A stretch of 64,000 bases of DNA, taken from the NCBI RefSeq assembly GCF_963675165.1, contig NC_087381.1:3906001-3970000 (forward strand), read 5' to 3'. Position 1 is the first letter of the stretch, and every line of letters begins with the position of its first letter. Position numbers and translations under genes: made by a program. This stretch comes from Halichondria panicea. Taxonomy: Eukaryota > Porifera > Demospongiae > Suberitida > Halichondriidae. Below the pieces are notes generated by a model. That model was not told the DNA's origin. It did not search any database and worked only from the letters and a program-made list of their open reading frames with translations. This document shows positions 23,053 to 33,570 of this stretch, one piece after another.

Positions 23053-24599
23053 CACTGTAGTAAACATCACGTACATGCATGAACACATCCGTACATTGTC
23101 TATTTAAGTACACATGATCATCCCGCGTGACACCATTAGACTTTTTACTTGAGACCCCGTAGGACACAATATGTTATCGTTAAAATCACCTAGCACTAGA
23201 GTTCTGCTGCACTAATATGATCAGTCATTCTAATTGGTACGACCTGTAAACTACTGCTAAATTTGTAATGACACATTCAATACCATTGGACGTAAATGTA
23301 GACGTATTGCTTGCTTGCCACCTATCATTAAAACTAATCAAGGTTCCTCCCTTGGGGTCTACTGTGTATTGTGGGAGAAGACTGACTTCTTGACAACCAT
23401 GCAGGTCAGAGTCTTCTTGTATGTCTGCTAGTGTAAAAATGTACAAGTGTATAATACAGATGTTTAGTAGAACACACACATTAGAGCCTGCCTCTTCAAG
23501 ATCGATCAGGACTAACCACAGAATGAGCATGCCTCTTCAAGATCCACCAGGACTGATCAGGACTAACCATAGAATGTAATTAGTGTAGTATATAAACTGG
23601 TTGTTAAATTGTGTCTGGTGTCTTGTGAATAACCAATATCATTTTATTTATTTATCTACAACTATCAAGTGAACCTGGCTTAGCAACAAGTGACCTAAAA
23701 CAAGTGACCTAACATTAAGCAGTGCTGTGGGGAAGCAATTGCAAAGGTGGCCAATAATTTCTGCATCAACAATAGCTTTGTGTAGATAGCTTTGTGTAGG
23801 CCAGTCAACGATTTCACTCTCTACTCAAAGCAACATACATTTGGCCAGGATTAAATCGAGTGCCCACTTCATATCCACAACAATAGCATAGCATCTAATG
23901 TCAACCCCTGTACTTTGTGAATGCTAGCGTTAGTGGAAACTGTACGCGTGTAATTTCAGCACCACGTTAGAAACACAACTTCAGCAGGGTGGATATTGAA
24001 TTAGGGTGGATATTGACTAGACTGCTTGTTCAATATCAAACTTTACCAGGACTGTACTCACTTACAATCACTTACAATCACTTCACCAATTACAATGTGC
24101 ACAATTTGACCCCTAGCACCATTTACCAAGCCGTCCACATTAGACCAACAACAATCTCAAGTACACTATGGAGACCACCGCCTGCCTGTATCTGTTCTCT
24201 TGCTAGACAAACTTCCTAAATCAATGTGCTTTACAGTTGCAGCATCTGTAGCTTATACACTTATACCTTGGATCGCTAGCAATGTACCAATCTGTACACA
24301 ATTTAGTACGCTAATGTCGACTGCAGCAACAGTTTGCTCATCGAACTCGACCATGATCTTGCCACACTGTGTCTCTACCTCTACTAAACAGACTAAACAG
24401 TGTGGGTTGACCTACAGGTGGCAATTGGTACAAGTCGCCAACAGCTTACTCCACCAAACATTAAATCTCGATCTCAAGCAACATATTTGTACTCACTTGG
24501 TACTAACTTCATCAATGATTAGCAAAACTAGCGTATTCACTCTTTCATTACTGAGTGGCTGAAACCCACTGGATCTACTTAAAGTACCAACACATCAAA
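23053..24599. other. Intergenic, no gene supported
   Basis: Short tandem units are frequent (acaagtgacctaa near 23688-23710, agggtggatattga near 23985-24015, acaatcactt near 24063-24085). The open stretch at 24200-24562 has no recognisable domain. Confidence 0.45.
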
Positions 24600-25260
24600 T
24601 TAATTAAACTGTTCTTTAGAAAACTTTTCTGAAACGACACTTCTGAAGCCGGCTCTTGATCCTCTGGAGCTGTAAAATGAACAAAACAATTTGAACAAAA
24701 CAATTACAGAACTGTACATGCACCTACCTTTCCTCGTATTTTCAAGTCGAGCTGACGTGTTACTTTGGCTTTCTGCTGAGAGCGACAATCGACGGTGTAA
24801 ACTAAAACCATGTAAACTAAACCTTCAAGTTAGTTTTGTCTCCAGTTCATCTTGCTTTATTTTCATTGTGTCCTTCATGCTGCTTCAATTAACTGTTGCA
24901 ATGCTAGTCACCTTGACAAGGGCGGCTTTGATGACTCGTTCGACTTGAAGTATTTGGTGTTAACCCCAAGCATTTGGTGAAGAAGGCATGTATATGTACC
25001 ATTCTATCATGTTGCACTTCATCAAAATCAATATCTTCTTTCGTGTCAGCTGTTAATTAATACTGACTAAAAGACAATAATTAATACTGTTGTACCTTCG
25101 TCATGGTGTTGAGGGTCTTCTTCGAGCAACACTTTTTGCACCACTTTTTGCACCACTTCGTTCATCATAGAATTGCTCCCTGTAGAGTACTTATGGCCAC
25201 ATAAACGCCTCTTTGATCGGTCTTGTGATCGGTCTTGTGTTTCATTTTAATTGATTGATA
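24600..25260 (-). pseudogene. Possible multi-exon gene remnant, unknown family
   Basis: Minus-strand exon-like pieces: about 25255-25097 (SMMNEVVQKVVQKVLLEEDP, donor gtacaa), 25050-24960 (DTKEDIDFDEVQHDRMVHI), 24940-24825 (VERVIKAALVKVTSIATVN, a stop, then MKDTMKIKQDELETKLT) and 24780-24600. Helical, charged peptides suggest real ancestral coding sequence, but I recognise no family. Tandem duplications (ccactttttgcac near 25130-25156 and gatcggtcttgtg near 25216-25240) disturb it. Confidence 0.3.
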
Positions 25261-25439
25261 TGAGGAGCCCACCCCACGCTAAAAGCGTGGTAGGAGTGTT
25301 CCAACCACGCCCGGCTGCAAAAAGGCGGGCTTCACAAGCCGCTCTAGCTCTATTTAACTCTAATGTTACTCCAAGATGTCGGAAAAGCGGTGGATCTCTA
25401 ACTCTTACCCGTAACCGTACCTGTGGATCAGGACTGCTA

Positions 25440-27025
25440 TTATATGCCTCGCCAACGCCAAGGGCTTAACAGGGATCATGCTTTCACTCTTCATGCTTTC
25501 ACTCTCTTCTTGATGACCTAGTGACTAAACACTACCTAGATTCAAACACATCAGAGCTCAGTGCAAAAGAGATGGAAGTGTTCTCATTTTATGGTGGGGT
25601 GGTGACCTTTATGATAATATTGTCTCTGACGATATGGATACTGATGAATTTCGGATACTGATGAATTTCGGATACGGATACTGATGAATTTCAAACAAAG
25701 ATCTACAAGATGATGCCTACGTATACAGCGCCCTGCTTCTATAGCTGCTGTCTGGACCGCGGTTACCGAGGAACAAGCCCCTCCACTGCCACAGGATCAG
25801 CAACCAGATATTCCTCTTCCTCTCCGGGCACCTCGAATGATATTTTAGCCTGTATACATGTCATGATCTTATCTTAATCTAGTTTCGGGCACATACCTGG
25901 GTGGATATCTGAGATGTTTTCAAGCAACTATGAAGGCTATTAGAGACGAGGTGATAACTAAGGCGGCACGTATGATGATGCAGCACAAAAGATATCCAAA
26001 ACCAGCTGAATATCACGCGCAAACTAATAAAGAATAAAGAAACACACTTCCTCTGGATTTGTGAGTTGTTTTAATTCTATTCCATCATGAGCAATTTGGA
26101 CTCACAGGGAACCTGGAAAGTACAGAAATGGACGTCGGGGTGAGATGCAAGTGAATCCCGAACCCACTCAGCATACTATAGCATAAACCTAGGATTGCAA
26201 GTGAGATTGCACACAATCCCAAACCTAGGATTGGTTCGAAAGGTATATAAATTATTTATAGATGTATCTTTATTATAGTTTCGTTCGTCCGAAGAGCATG
26301 AAGTGTACAACAACTGGCAGATGAGCTCAAGAACGTGTTGAGGACAACTTTCACTGGCCGCGGATTTTAGTCTCGGTCTCCGGAAGTCTTCCAGGGTAAG
26401 TAAAGAGTAAAGTGTTTTTTGTCACATTGTCAATTGGGATTGCTCAATTTTGTAGGCTGAGCAATACTTGACCATCCTAAAGACCACGACTTCTTGAAAG
26501 ACTGGTCATTGTGGTAGCATAAGATCGGCCTACAGAAGCTGACTATACACGACAGGACGACAGGACGATAGTGAGTAATTGCATAATAATTTACCCGTTG
26601 TGTGATACATCATGCAATACATCATGCAGGATGAAATAATTATGCCCGTATATAAATATGTTATTTATAATAATGTTGCAGATATGGAAGGCAACAAAAC
26701 TAAACAGAAACTTGTGTATGAATATCCGGTAAGTCTGTTATGGTGAATTGCATTTCCCTTATAGGATAACGAACTCAAGGCAATGATACAAAACCTACTC
26801 CTGCTATAGTGGTTGCGACAGCAAAACACAGCAAAACAAATCTGGAGTCTGTTGACATGGCCAAGGCCTACCCCAAACCTTTATACCTTGTACCAACCCC
26901 AACCCAACTGTGTTGCAATTTTGCACACTGCAATGGACAAACTTGCAATGGACAAACGATTATTAACATTGTTATCTTTACCTTTGGATTTCACTAATCG
27001 CTTAGGCCTCGGTGCGCATGCGCAA
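25440..27025. repeat. Dispersed exon-bearing repeat, copy B
   Basis: The direct-orientation partner of 15165-16125 is 25985-27025; the partner of 14860-15060 is inverted here at 25770-25990. The plus strand carries TAVTEEQAPPLPQDQQPDIP, an intron-like gap, then MKAIRDEVITKAARMMMQHK (about 25930-25985). Further on are KQKLVYEYP with a gtaagt donor (near 26730) and MAKAYPKPLYLVPTPTQLCC. Local differences from copy A include a tripled gatactgatgaatttcg unit near 25635-25690. Unknown function, not intact. Confidence 0.68.
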
Positions 27026-28460
27026 GCGAGGCTGTAAGGAGAATGTATTTGGAGGCCATTATTTGGTGAACCAGAAGTAAGCTTATGGATACCACACCAA
27101 ATAATTATAGTTGTGTTTACTGCATCTCTGGTATATTTTATATAGGGTTGTTCATGGGTACTGTTGGTCAACCGACAAGGTTAGCTCACTCCAACTAACT
27201 ATACCCAGAGCGTAAGTAAATTCATGTTTCCTCAGTGTCTAGGTTACCGTGTCGGCCCCAACAAAGGAGAGGAGAGGAGAGGCGTGTTTGTGTACCGTAT
27301 TACTAGTTTGTTTTAAACTTAGTGGGTAATCAACTCAACAGCCAACGCATACCACACTAGTGTGCCCCTGTCGGTTTTGTATTTATTTTGTATATTACAA
27401 GTGCATATCAAACTCTCTCTCAGGCCACCAGAGAACTTGCGTGTACCAAGCAAAGCAGAGGTTTATCCCCATGAAGTCATCGAGGTAGCTCATGATATGC
27501 GTCGCAAAGTACGTGTCAGACGAGATTGGGACTCATCAATTCCTACGAAACTTGGCTGTATCATTACATTTTAGTTACATTTTAGGAACGAAGAACACAG
27601 GGCGAAGGTTCCTGAATTACCAGATAAACGTAAGAATCTATCATGCATACACTAGTAAGGTGTGCATTAATTAGGAAGAAGTATAAAGATCCAACGCAAT
27701 GAAAAATTGCGGAGGGTCTGCTGAGAAACTGATTATTGTGGCGTGTTTGTGGCGTGTTTATTAGTAATACTGTTTATTAGTAATACATTGATGTTTTTGT
27801 AGAGAATCCACTTTTGTAGAGAATCCACACAAATTGCCCTACTTGCCACATGGACGACTATAGCTCTCATTTACCGCTAATGTTGTTTGTACGCTAATGT
27901 TGTTTGTATAACATACCCGTATATTCCCTACTGGGTTGAGTCGTTCAACTCCTCACCTACCTGCCCAAGCGCATTCACTTTTCGACTGAGACGGGATTTG
28001 GCTGTCTTGGATTGGGTACGTACATGGAGTATTATTATGTGTACACTATGTGGGGGGAGGGGGGAGAGCTACTAATTTGTAGAGCTATACTATCGATAAT
28101 TGCTTTATTCTAGAATGAGAAAATGAGAACGTCGCCGCACAGCAATTAAAGGCAATGTATGTTGAACAAAACAAAGCGTAATGAGGCGTAATGAGGCGTA
28201 ATGTAAGGGAGGAGCAGAATGATGACGTGACGCCACCAGAATATTCTGACGATGACATGGACGACTAACAATCATGGACGACTAACAATTAATGATGACT
28301 AACAATTAATCAGTTTTATTTACTACGTAATTAGTGTGTACAGGATAAATATATATAATTATAGGCTCTAGAGGTGGACTCGGTTTCCATACCAGCAGGT
28401 AGATTTGGAGTGCACTTATCATGGCTTTCGAATCACGTACAGATTCGCTCACTCAAAATT
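27026..28460. other. Intergenic with a few exon-like pieces
   Basis: A piece at 27421-27490 (acceptor ctctctcag) and another at 27585-27630 (EEHRAKVPELPDK, donor gtaaga) look like old exons but cannot be assigned. Tandem units: gtggcgtgttt (27739-27760), cgctaatgttgtttgta (27872-27908), gaggcgtaat (28183-28202). Nothing else supported. Confidence 0.4.
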
Positions 28461-28467
28461 GAGCATG

Positions 28468-29320
28468 CTATAACAATGAACAATGATAATTCTCACCAGG
28501 AAGAAGTCCTTTAAGTACGTAAAATAAAATGTAATCCAGCCAGCCACCGTGATTGGAAATTATATTAATTGGCACTGAGTTTGGAACAGTAAATGTTCGT
28601 ATTCTTCTTTCTAGCTTTCTAGCTTCCCCTGTGCCAAGAAATAAATTATGCATTACGTCTACTACGCACTGGAGCACTGGATCAAAGTAGGGAAGATTCA
28701 ATAGCAGAGAATAACGAACTCCGAACTTGGATTCTGCTTTTCTCATTCCAGTCTTCGTCACTTCACTCAATATTTGCCTACCACGATGAGCTGAACATGA
28801 TCTGCGCTCCATTTTCACGATCAAAGCAAAAGATGCATGTAGGTGTTATTCATACTTTAAACAGATATATTTAGTATGATATAAACCAACCTGTAGTCAC
28901 ATGGCTTATCCACATCGATCCAAGCAGAAGCAATGTGAAGCGACTCTCGAGTCCCCACTAAAGTAAAAAATATCTGGTGGACATTTATGATGGTAGGATT
29001 TGGATATTCAGAACGGATTTTTAGACAGTCCATTTTCATTATTACTGACAATGAACGTCCAACCATTTAGCCACATTCAATACTCTGTTGGAGCAATTTA
29101 TGTTGGTGTGATGCCCCTTACAATGACTTAGGACCTTTAGAAGATCTCGTTGTTAAAACACGGTGATTCAGCTGCATTGCATGTGATATACCTGCGAGTC
29201 GCAAAGTATGTGGATTCTTGGGACACAACGCTGCTCTCGGATGCAACAAATGCTTTAAAAATTCAATTATGTCATATCTTTTCTCAATTGGAATCCCACC
29301 AATATTAAAGTGGGACATTC
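28468..29320. pseudogene. CACTA-like transposase remnant, internally inverted
   Basis: The minus strand at 28824-28468 encodes KFGVRYSLLLNLPYFDPVLQ followed by VVDVMHNLFLGTGEA, the same core block as 1700-1830, with the DPMHN motif changed to DVMHN. The plus strand at about 29051-29320 encodes QPFSHIQYSVGAIYVGV and KVCGFLGHNAALGCNKCFKN, matching the region just upstream of that core in the first copy (about 1230-1560). So two neighbouring segments of one gene now face opposite directions. Many stops; no activity expected. Confidence 0.68.
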
Positions 29321-29339
29321 ACAGCTAGTGGTGGGCCAT

Positions 29340-29600
29340 GGGTGGGAGCACCCCACCAAGGAGCACCCCACCAAGTTTTTTTCAGTGCACCGTCCTTCAC
29401 AACTTCAGACTCTCCACTGACAACTCCAGCATCTTTATCACTCTCGATCGTCCTCCAGACTCTCTTCACATCCTTCACAACTCCAGCATCTTTATCGTCC
29501 TTCACAACTCCAGCCTCTCCATCGTCCTTCACAACTCCTTCACAACTCTCTCCAGACTCTCCACTGACAACTCCAGCCTCTCCATCGTGCCAGTCTTTTA
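29340..29600 (-). repeat. Degenerate minisatellite coding a DAGVVKD-like repeat
   Basis: Variants of gatgctggagttgtgaagga recur on the minus strand, so a frame of 106 codons is open and translates as repeats of (D/E)AGVVKD and SGES. A tandem unit ggagcaccccaccaa (29346-29375) lies at one edge. It is more likely a repeat with a fortuitous frame than a protein gene. Confidence 0.6.
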
Positions 29601-30607
29601 GCAGAAGGAAATCCGCACGCATCAAACATAATTATTGAATTTAAAATGATATAATCACAGGTGTAGAAGAGTGTCAATTTCTGAATGTGGCTGTACCTTA
29701 CGTACCTTTTATCTGAGATTTTTTCAGAGAAGCAAGATGATCGTGCAGGGGAATTTGTACGGATCTGCATGTATGTATACACACATAATATGCTATTCCA
29801 TGCAAGAGAGCGCAAAATAAAAAGGAAGCCTGCCTAAAATTAAACTATTATTCTCATTAAACTATTATTCTCACACATAATATTATCATAGGCGATATTG
29901 TACAGAGATTAGTATTATGCTAAAACATTATTCTCACACAAGATGCATATAGAGCTCTCTTTAAGCAGTCCATGAAAGTGTGTAGGTCGCAAACGGGGTA
30001 ACTAATATACTACCCCCAAAAATATCAAAATCATAATAGAATATAGTGCAAAATTTTCTAGATTTCCTCTAAAAGCGTGGAATGACTGTTTGCACGTTAT
30101 AGCAGCTACAATTTTATTTTCGTGTAGGATTGCTAACCCACGAAATCAACGAACATTGCGCTATACGGTATATATAATATTCAGCTAATTTAGTCTTTAC
30201 TGCACTGCACTGTGTTCTGCACTGTGTTCTGGAAGAAATGGACGTGGATTGCTAGCAGTCCCCCTGCTGGGATTCGAACGAAGTTCTTTTTTGTTGTACC
30301 TATGGCATCACTTTCTTTGTATATGATATTTGTTCTCAGGAACTTCAAGCTGACTTCATATAATGTATTTTTTTATAATTCCCATGCAGTCTCAGAGTCT
30401 ATCTTTGTGTATCTGCACAAAAACAAGACGAATATAAATACAGTAAGTTAGTATATAACGTACGGTTCAACTGATCTGCAGTGCCACCGTGGGGATGTGA
30501 AGACACGGACATGATAATGAGAGACATAATTGGGGCGAGTCAACGTTGCAATTTTGTGTGTGTGTGTGTCGGCACGATATTTCTTTACCAACTTTTACGT
30601 GAAAGCT
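29601..30607. other. Intergenic, no gene seen
   Basis: AT-rich. Contains doubled aaactattattctca (29845-29875) and actgtgttctg (30208-30230). A short GT run is at 30557-30569. No gene supported. Confidence 0.5.
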
Positions 30608-30897
30608 GCGCATGGGTAGTTGAGTGGAGCCCGACCGTCCCTGACGGGAGGTCGGGTTTCAACACAGGTTGCCTGATGAGCAGCTATGAATAAGAATAAG
30701 AATAATCATTTTATTCTATGAATATTATTATTCTGTTAACCAATTTTACCTTTGCGCAACCAGACGTGACACAGACCACAGTAGAAATGCTGCAATCTGA
30801 TTGGGCTGCAACTATAGTTGCAGCAAAGACAAATCCTGACATAGGCTTGAAACCATACCTCCCGTCAGGGACGGTCGGGCTCCGCCCAACTAGCGCA
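30608..30897. mobile_element. Foldback/MITE with about 50-bp inverted ends
   Basis: Arms at 30608-30660 and 30849-30897 are inverted copies of one another. The inner core gagcccgaccgtccctgac is identical and the rest nearly so. The 190-bp loop contains an AATAAGAATAAG repeat and no protein gene. Structure fits a small non-autonomous DNA transposon; target duplications were not resolved. Confidence 0.7.
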
Positions 30898-32110
30898 TGG
30901 CTAGCTATACACTCAGGAACGAGGCTCGGACAAGACACAGAGGCGCCTACAGCAGGTCAGAGCGTCCACACAGGCAGCAGCTTACTTGCCACGTTTCACT
31001 TCAAATTTTGTAATAAACCTGCTAGCTCAACAGGACAGGGATCGAGACCAGCAGGTCAGAGCAGCGACTTCTGAAGTTGCACAGGCACCTTTAGACCATA
31101 CAGCACGAAACTTCTGAGGCACGCTTACAAGTAACTTACTTACCCGGCAAGGAGTATACTATTTTGTAATTTGGGTCCAGCAAGAAGTGATAATATCTCC
31201 TTGCTCCTAACCCCTTGCTCCTCATGTTAGTTTGTATATAGCCAGCGCCAGCTCCTTCATGCTGAACTTTCACTCATACTTACACCAACCCTACACCACT
31301 CAGAATAATGGGAAATCGTATCTAATCCACTGCATCCCCACTGCATCAGACTACTCGTTTATATGTTACTAATTTCGCGATAAATAAAACTTAAATTACT
31401 ACATCATGCACTGTACAACAAACACAAATTGCTCGCTCGCCCCCTGCAATTATTATAAGTGAGTTGCACGGACTAAGCAGTTACTTGTAGTTTATTATGC
31501 ACTGAGTGTATTGTTGTGATGGCCTCGATTAAACCGCAGCGTAGCGCAGATGTTACTCGAGATACCAACCGTTTCCTATCCCTCTAACTCTTCAATCTAT
31601 GGTTTGATCCAGACTCCAGTGGATTTACTTAGGTTTTTCCTGCCAGCGGATGAAGCCTGGCACGCACGAGTCAGCTTGACCAAAATTGTTTCCTAGTCGG
31701 CATCGACTTTTGATATCAACGAGGATACAGCATCAGTGTCCTTGGTGTGTCTCGTGGAGCCACATTCTTTGATACCATAAACTACTACAATATTATATTT
31801 GCGATCCTCAGAAATTGAAGGCCCGTGACCCACCCATAGTAGCATCAGCAAAAGCAAAACTGGGTATGTCAGGTGGCAGAGGGGCAGCTGGCTGGCTTTC
31901 CTGCGATATCTTTTTCAATCAATTTCGCCCTTCTCTAACAGAGATATAGAACTTGTAGAAGAAACAGCACACCTCAGATGCCCTCACATAGAACTGAATC
32001 CTGACCTTTGGCTGTCTTTCTCGCATATGAGTATTTGTAGCTGTTCACTCCTCACAACTCTCTATTTTTCTTCTTGAAGCCCACCAGGCTGCTTGAGCTG
32101 GGCAAAAAGC
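30898..32110. other. Intergenic, no gene seen
   Basis: Contains duplicates such as agcaggtcagagc (30953 and 31050). A motif tacccggcaa at about 31141 recurs near 32599. The cgcagcgtagcgcagat phrase near 31536 resembles agggcgtagcgcggat near 32625. No supported gene. Confidence 0.45.
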
Positions 32111-32255
32111 AAAAAGCCAAATTTCCTGAGGACAGGGCGCAATTTCCTGCACGTATCCTGAGGATAGGTGCACGGAAGTCTACAGGAAATTGTGCCTGTT
32201 CTTCGAGAAAGTGCAGGATTTCAGGCCTGCACTGTATCAGGAAATTTAACGACCT
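32111..32255. repeat. Inverted-repeat cluster (caggaaatt motifs)
   Basis: The left half carries aaatttcctgaggacag and gcaatttcctgcac. The right half carries the opposite orientation, caggaaattgtgcctg and tatcaggaaattt. The result is a possible hairpin of about 130 bp. Confidence 0.55.
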
Positions 32256-32960
32256 ACTTTAAAATCGGCCACTTTAAAATCGTGTCCTCCCTCCTCTGCG
32301 TTGGCTAGGCCGGCCTGTAAATTGCCAGTACAAACAGCCTGTATTCAGATCAGCCTTGCACTTAGTACAAAAGGTCACAATTCAAAGACAAAGAAGAAGA
32401 CAAGAAAACAACAAGATATTAATTTCTGTTCAGCTACATCATAACCAGCACATTACATGTTCCAATAGCTACATATAACTTTATTGGAAAGTCTCTTTTT
32501 ACTGGGTGTGGTCAGTCATTAGCAAGTACTACACGTGGCTCATGGACTTAGGCGTGTTTTAAGTTGCTTATGTCTCGAGGAAACACAGCTTTGGGAGTTA
32601 CCCGGCAAAAGTGTGCTTAATAGCAGGGCGTAGCGCGGATAATTTTCGAGGCTCCATTGCAGACGTGCACCACTCCGTTTCCTATCCCTCTCCCTCTCTC
32701 ATGATATGACCCCATCCATCGACGCTATCCTACTCAAGAAGAGAAATTCAGTCAGGAACCGATAGAAGGTAACAAAATATTTGTTGGGAGTTGGGAATAA
32801 GAACTATGGCTCTGTTATAAACTCTGCATTCACACTTAATGACTCCATCGTCTGGCATAGAGCAACCAACCTCAGCAGGGGAAGCGATCCTACTATTCTG
32901 TGGATGTAGATTCCAGCGCAGGAACACCCCCTAGGGGTAACCAATCTAATTGACTATCCT
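32256..32960. other. Intergenic leading into LINE fragment
   Basis: No gene identified. A doubled ctttaaaatcg near 32258-32281; degenerate LINE 5' sequence may begin near 32880 (inference). Confidence 0.4.
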
Positions 32961-32964
32961 CTTA

Positions 32965-33500
32965 CAAAGTAAACCTCATCAATGTGCGCAGTCTTGTAAA
33001 CAAGCTACTAAACTTTCAAAGTTATATTTATACTTCTACCCCCGACATTATTGGAGTTACTGAAACATGGCTAAACGATTCGATCTTCGTAAAGACAGGA
33101 ACTCAAGAGGTGGAGGAGCTATTCATTCCAACCAAAATTATTCCCTAGAAATCATTGTGGTTGAGTTTGTGTGTTGTGTTTAGTTTACTCTCGTCTCACA
33201 ACTTTTACTGACACACTTTCATTTCTCAGTAATCTACTCATGACTTCAACCTCCCTGATGTCCACACTATCAGGCAGTTCTGTTATGTCAAACCTATTCT
33301 GTGATTTTGTTTTTGATTACAACTAGTTTTTGATTACAACTAGTTTCTGTACCCACTCACATCCAAGGTAACTGTCTTGATTTAGTTTTGTCTAATTTAC
33401 TGTTAACTCTTCACCTAATCCTCTACTCCTCACAGTCCTCTACTCCTCACAGACCATTTCTTAGTTTTTGTTATCAATGACTACTGACTAGGCATGGCAG
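32965..33500 (+). pseudogene. LINE (CR1/L2-like) endonuclease fragment
   Basis: From 32968 the frame reads NLINVRSLVNKLLNFQSYIY, then TPDIIGVTETWLNDSIF. The N-x-R-S-L and ETWL motifs are those of the APE-type endonuclease of non-LTR retrotransposons, which nicks target DNA. Scattered pieces near 33340-33500 (CTHSHPRV, DHFLVFVI) match the end of that domain. The middle is frameshifted, including a doubled tttttgattacaactag near 33308-33344. No RT domain follows. Confidence 0.7.
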
Positions 33501-33570
33501 ACCATCTGCTCAACTCATCTTGCTTGAAGTAATGCCTTTTTGTGAAGGCCTCCTCAATTGAGGGGGCGAG

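Noticed and set aside
25251-25469. 72-codon frame with Arg/Pro/Ala-rich peptide
   Set aside because: It overlaps repeat copy B's neighbourhood and shows no domain, splice context or conservation clue.
30258-30290. Possible tRNA T-arm (gctgggattcgaac, minus strand)
   Set aside because: The T-stem does not pair (CTTCG against CCCAG) and no acceptor or anticodon arm is present.
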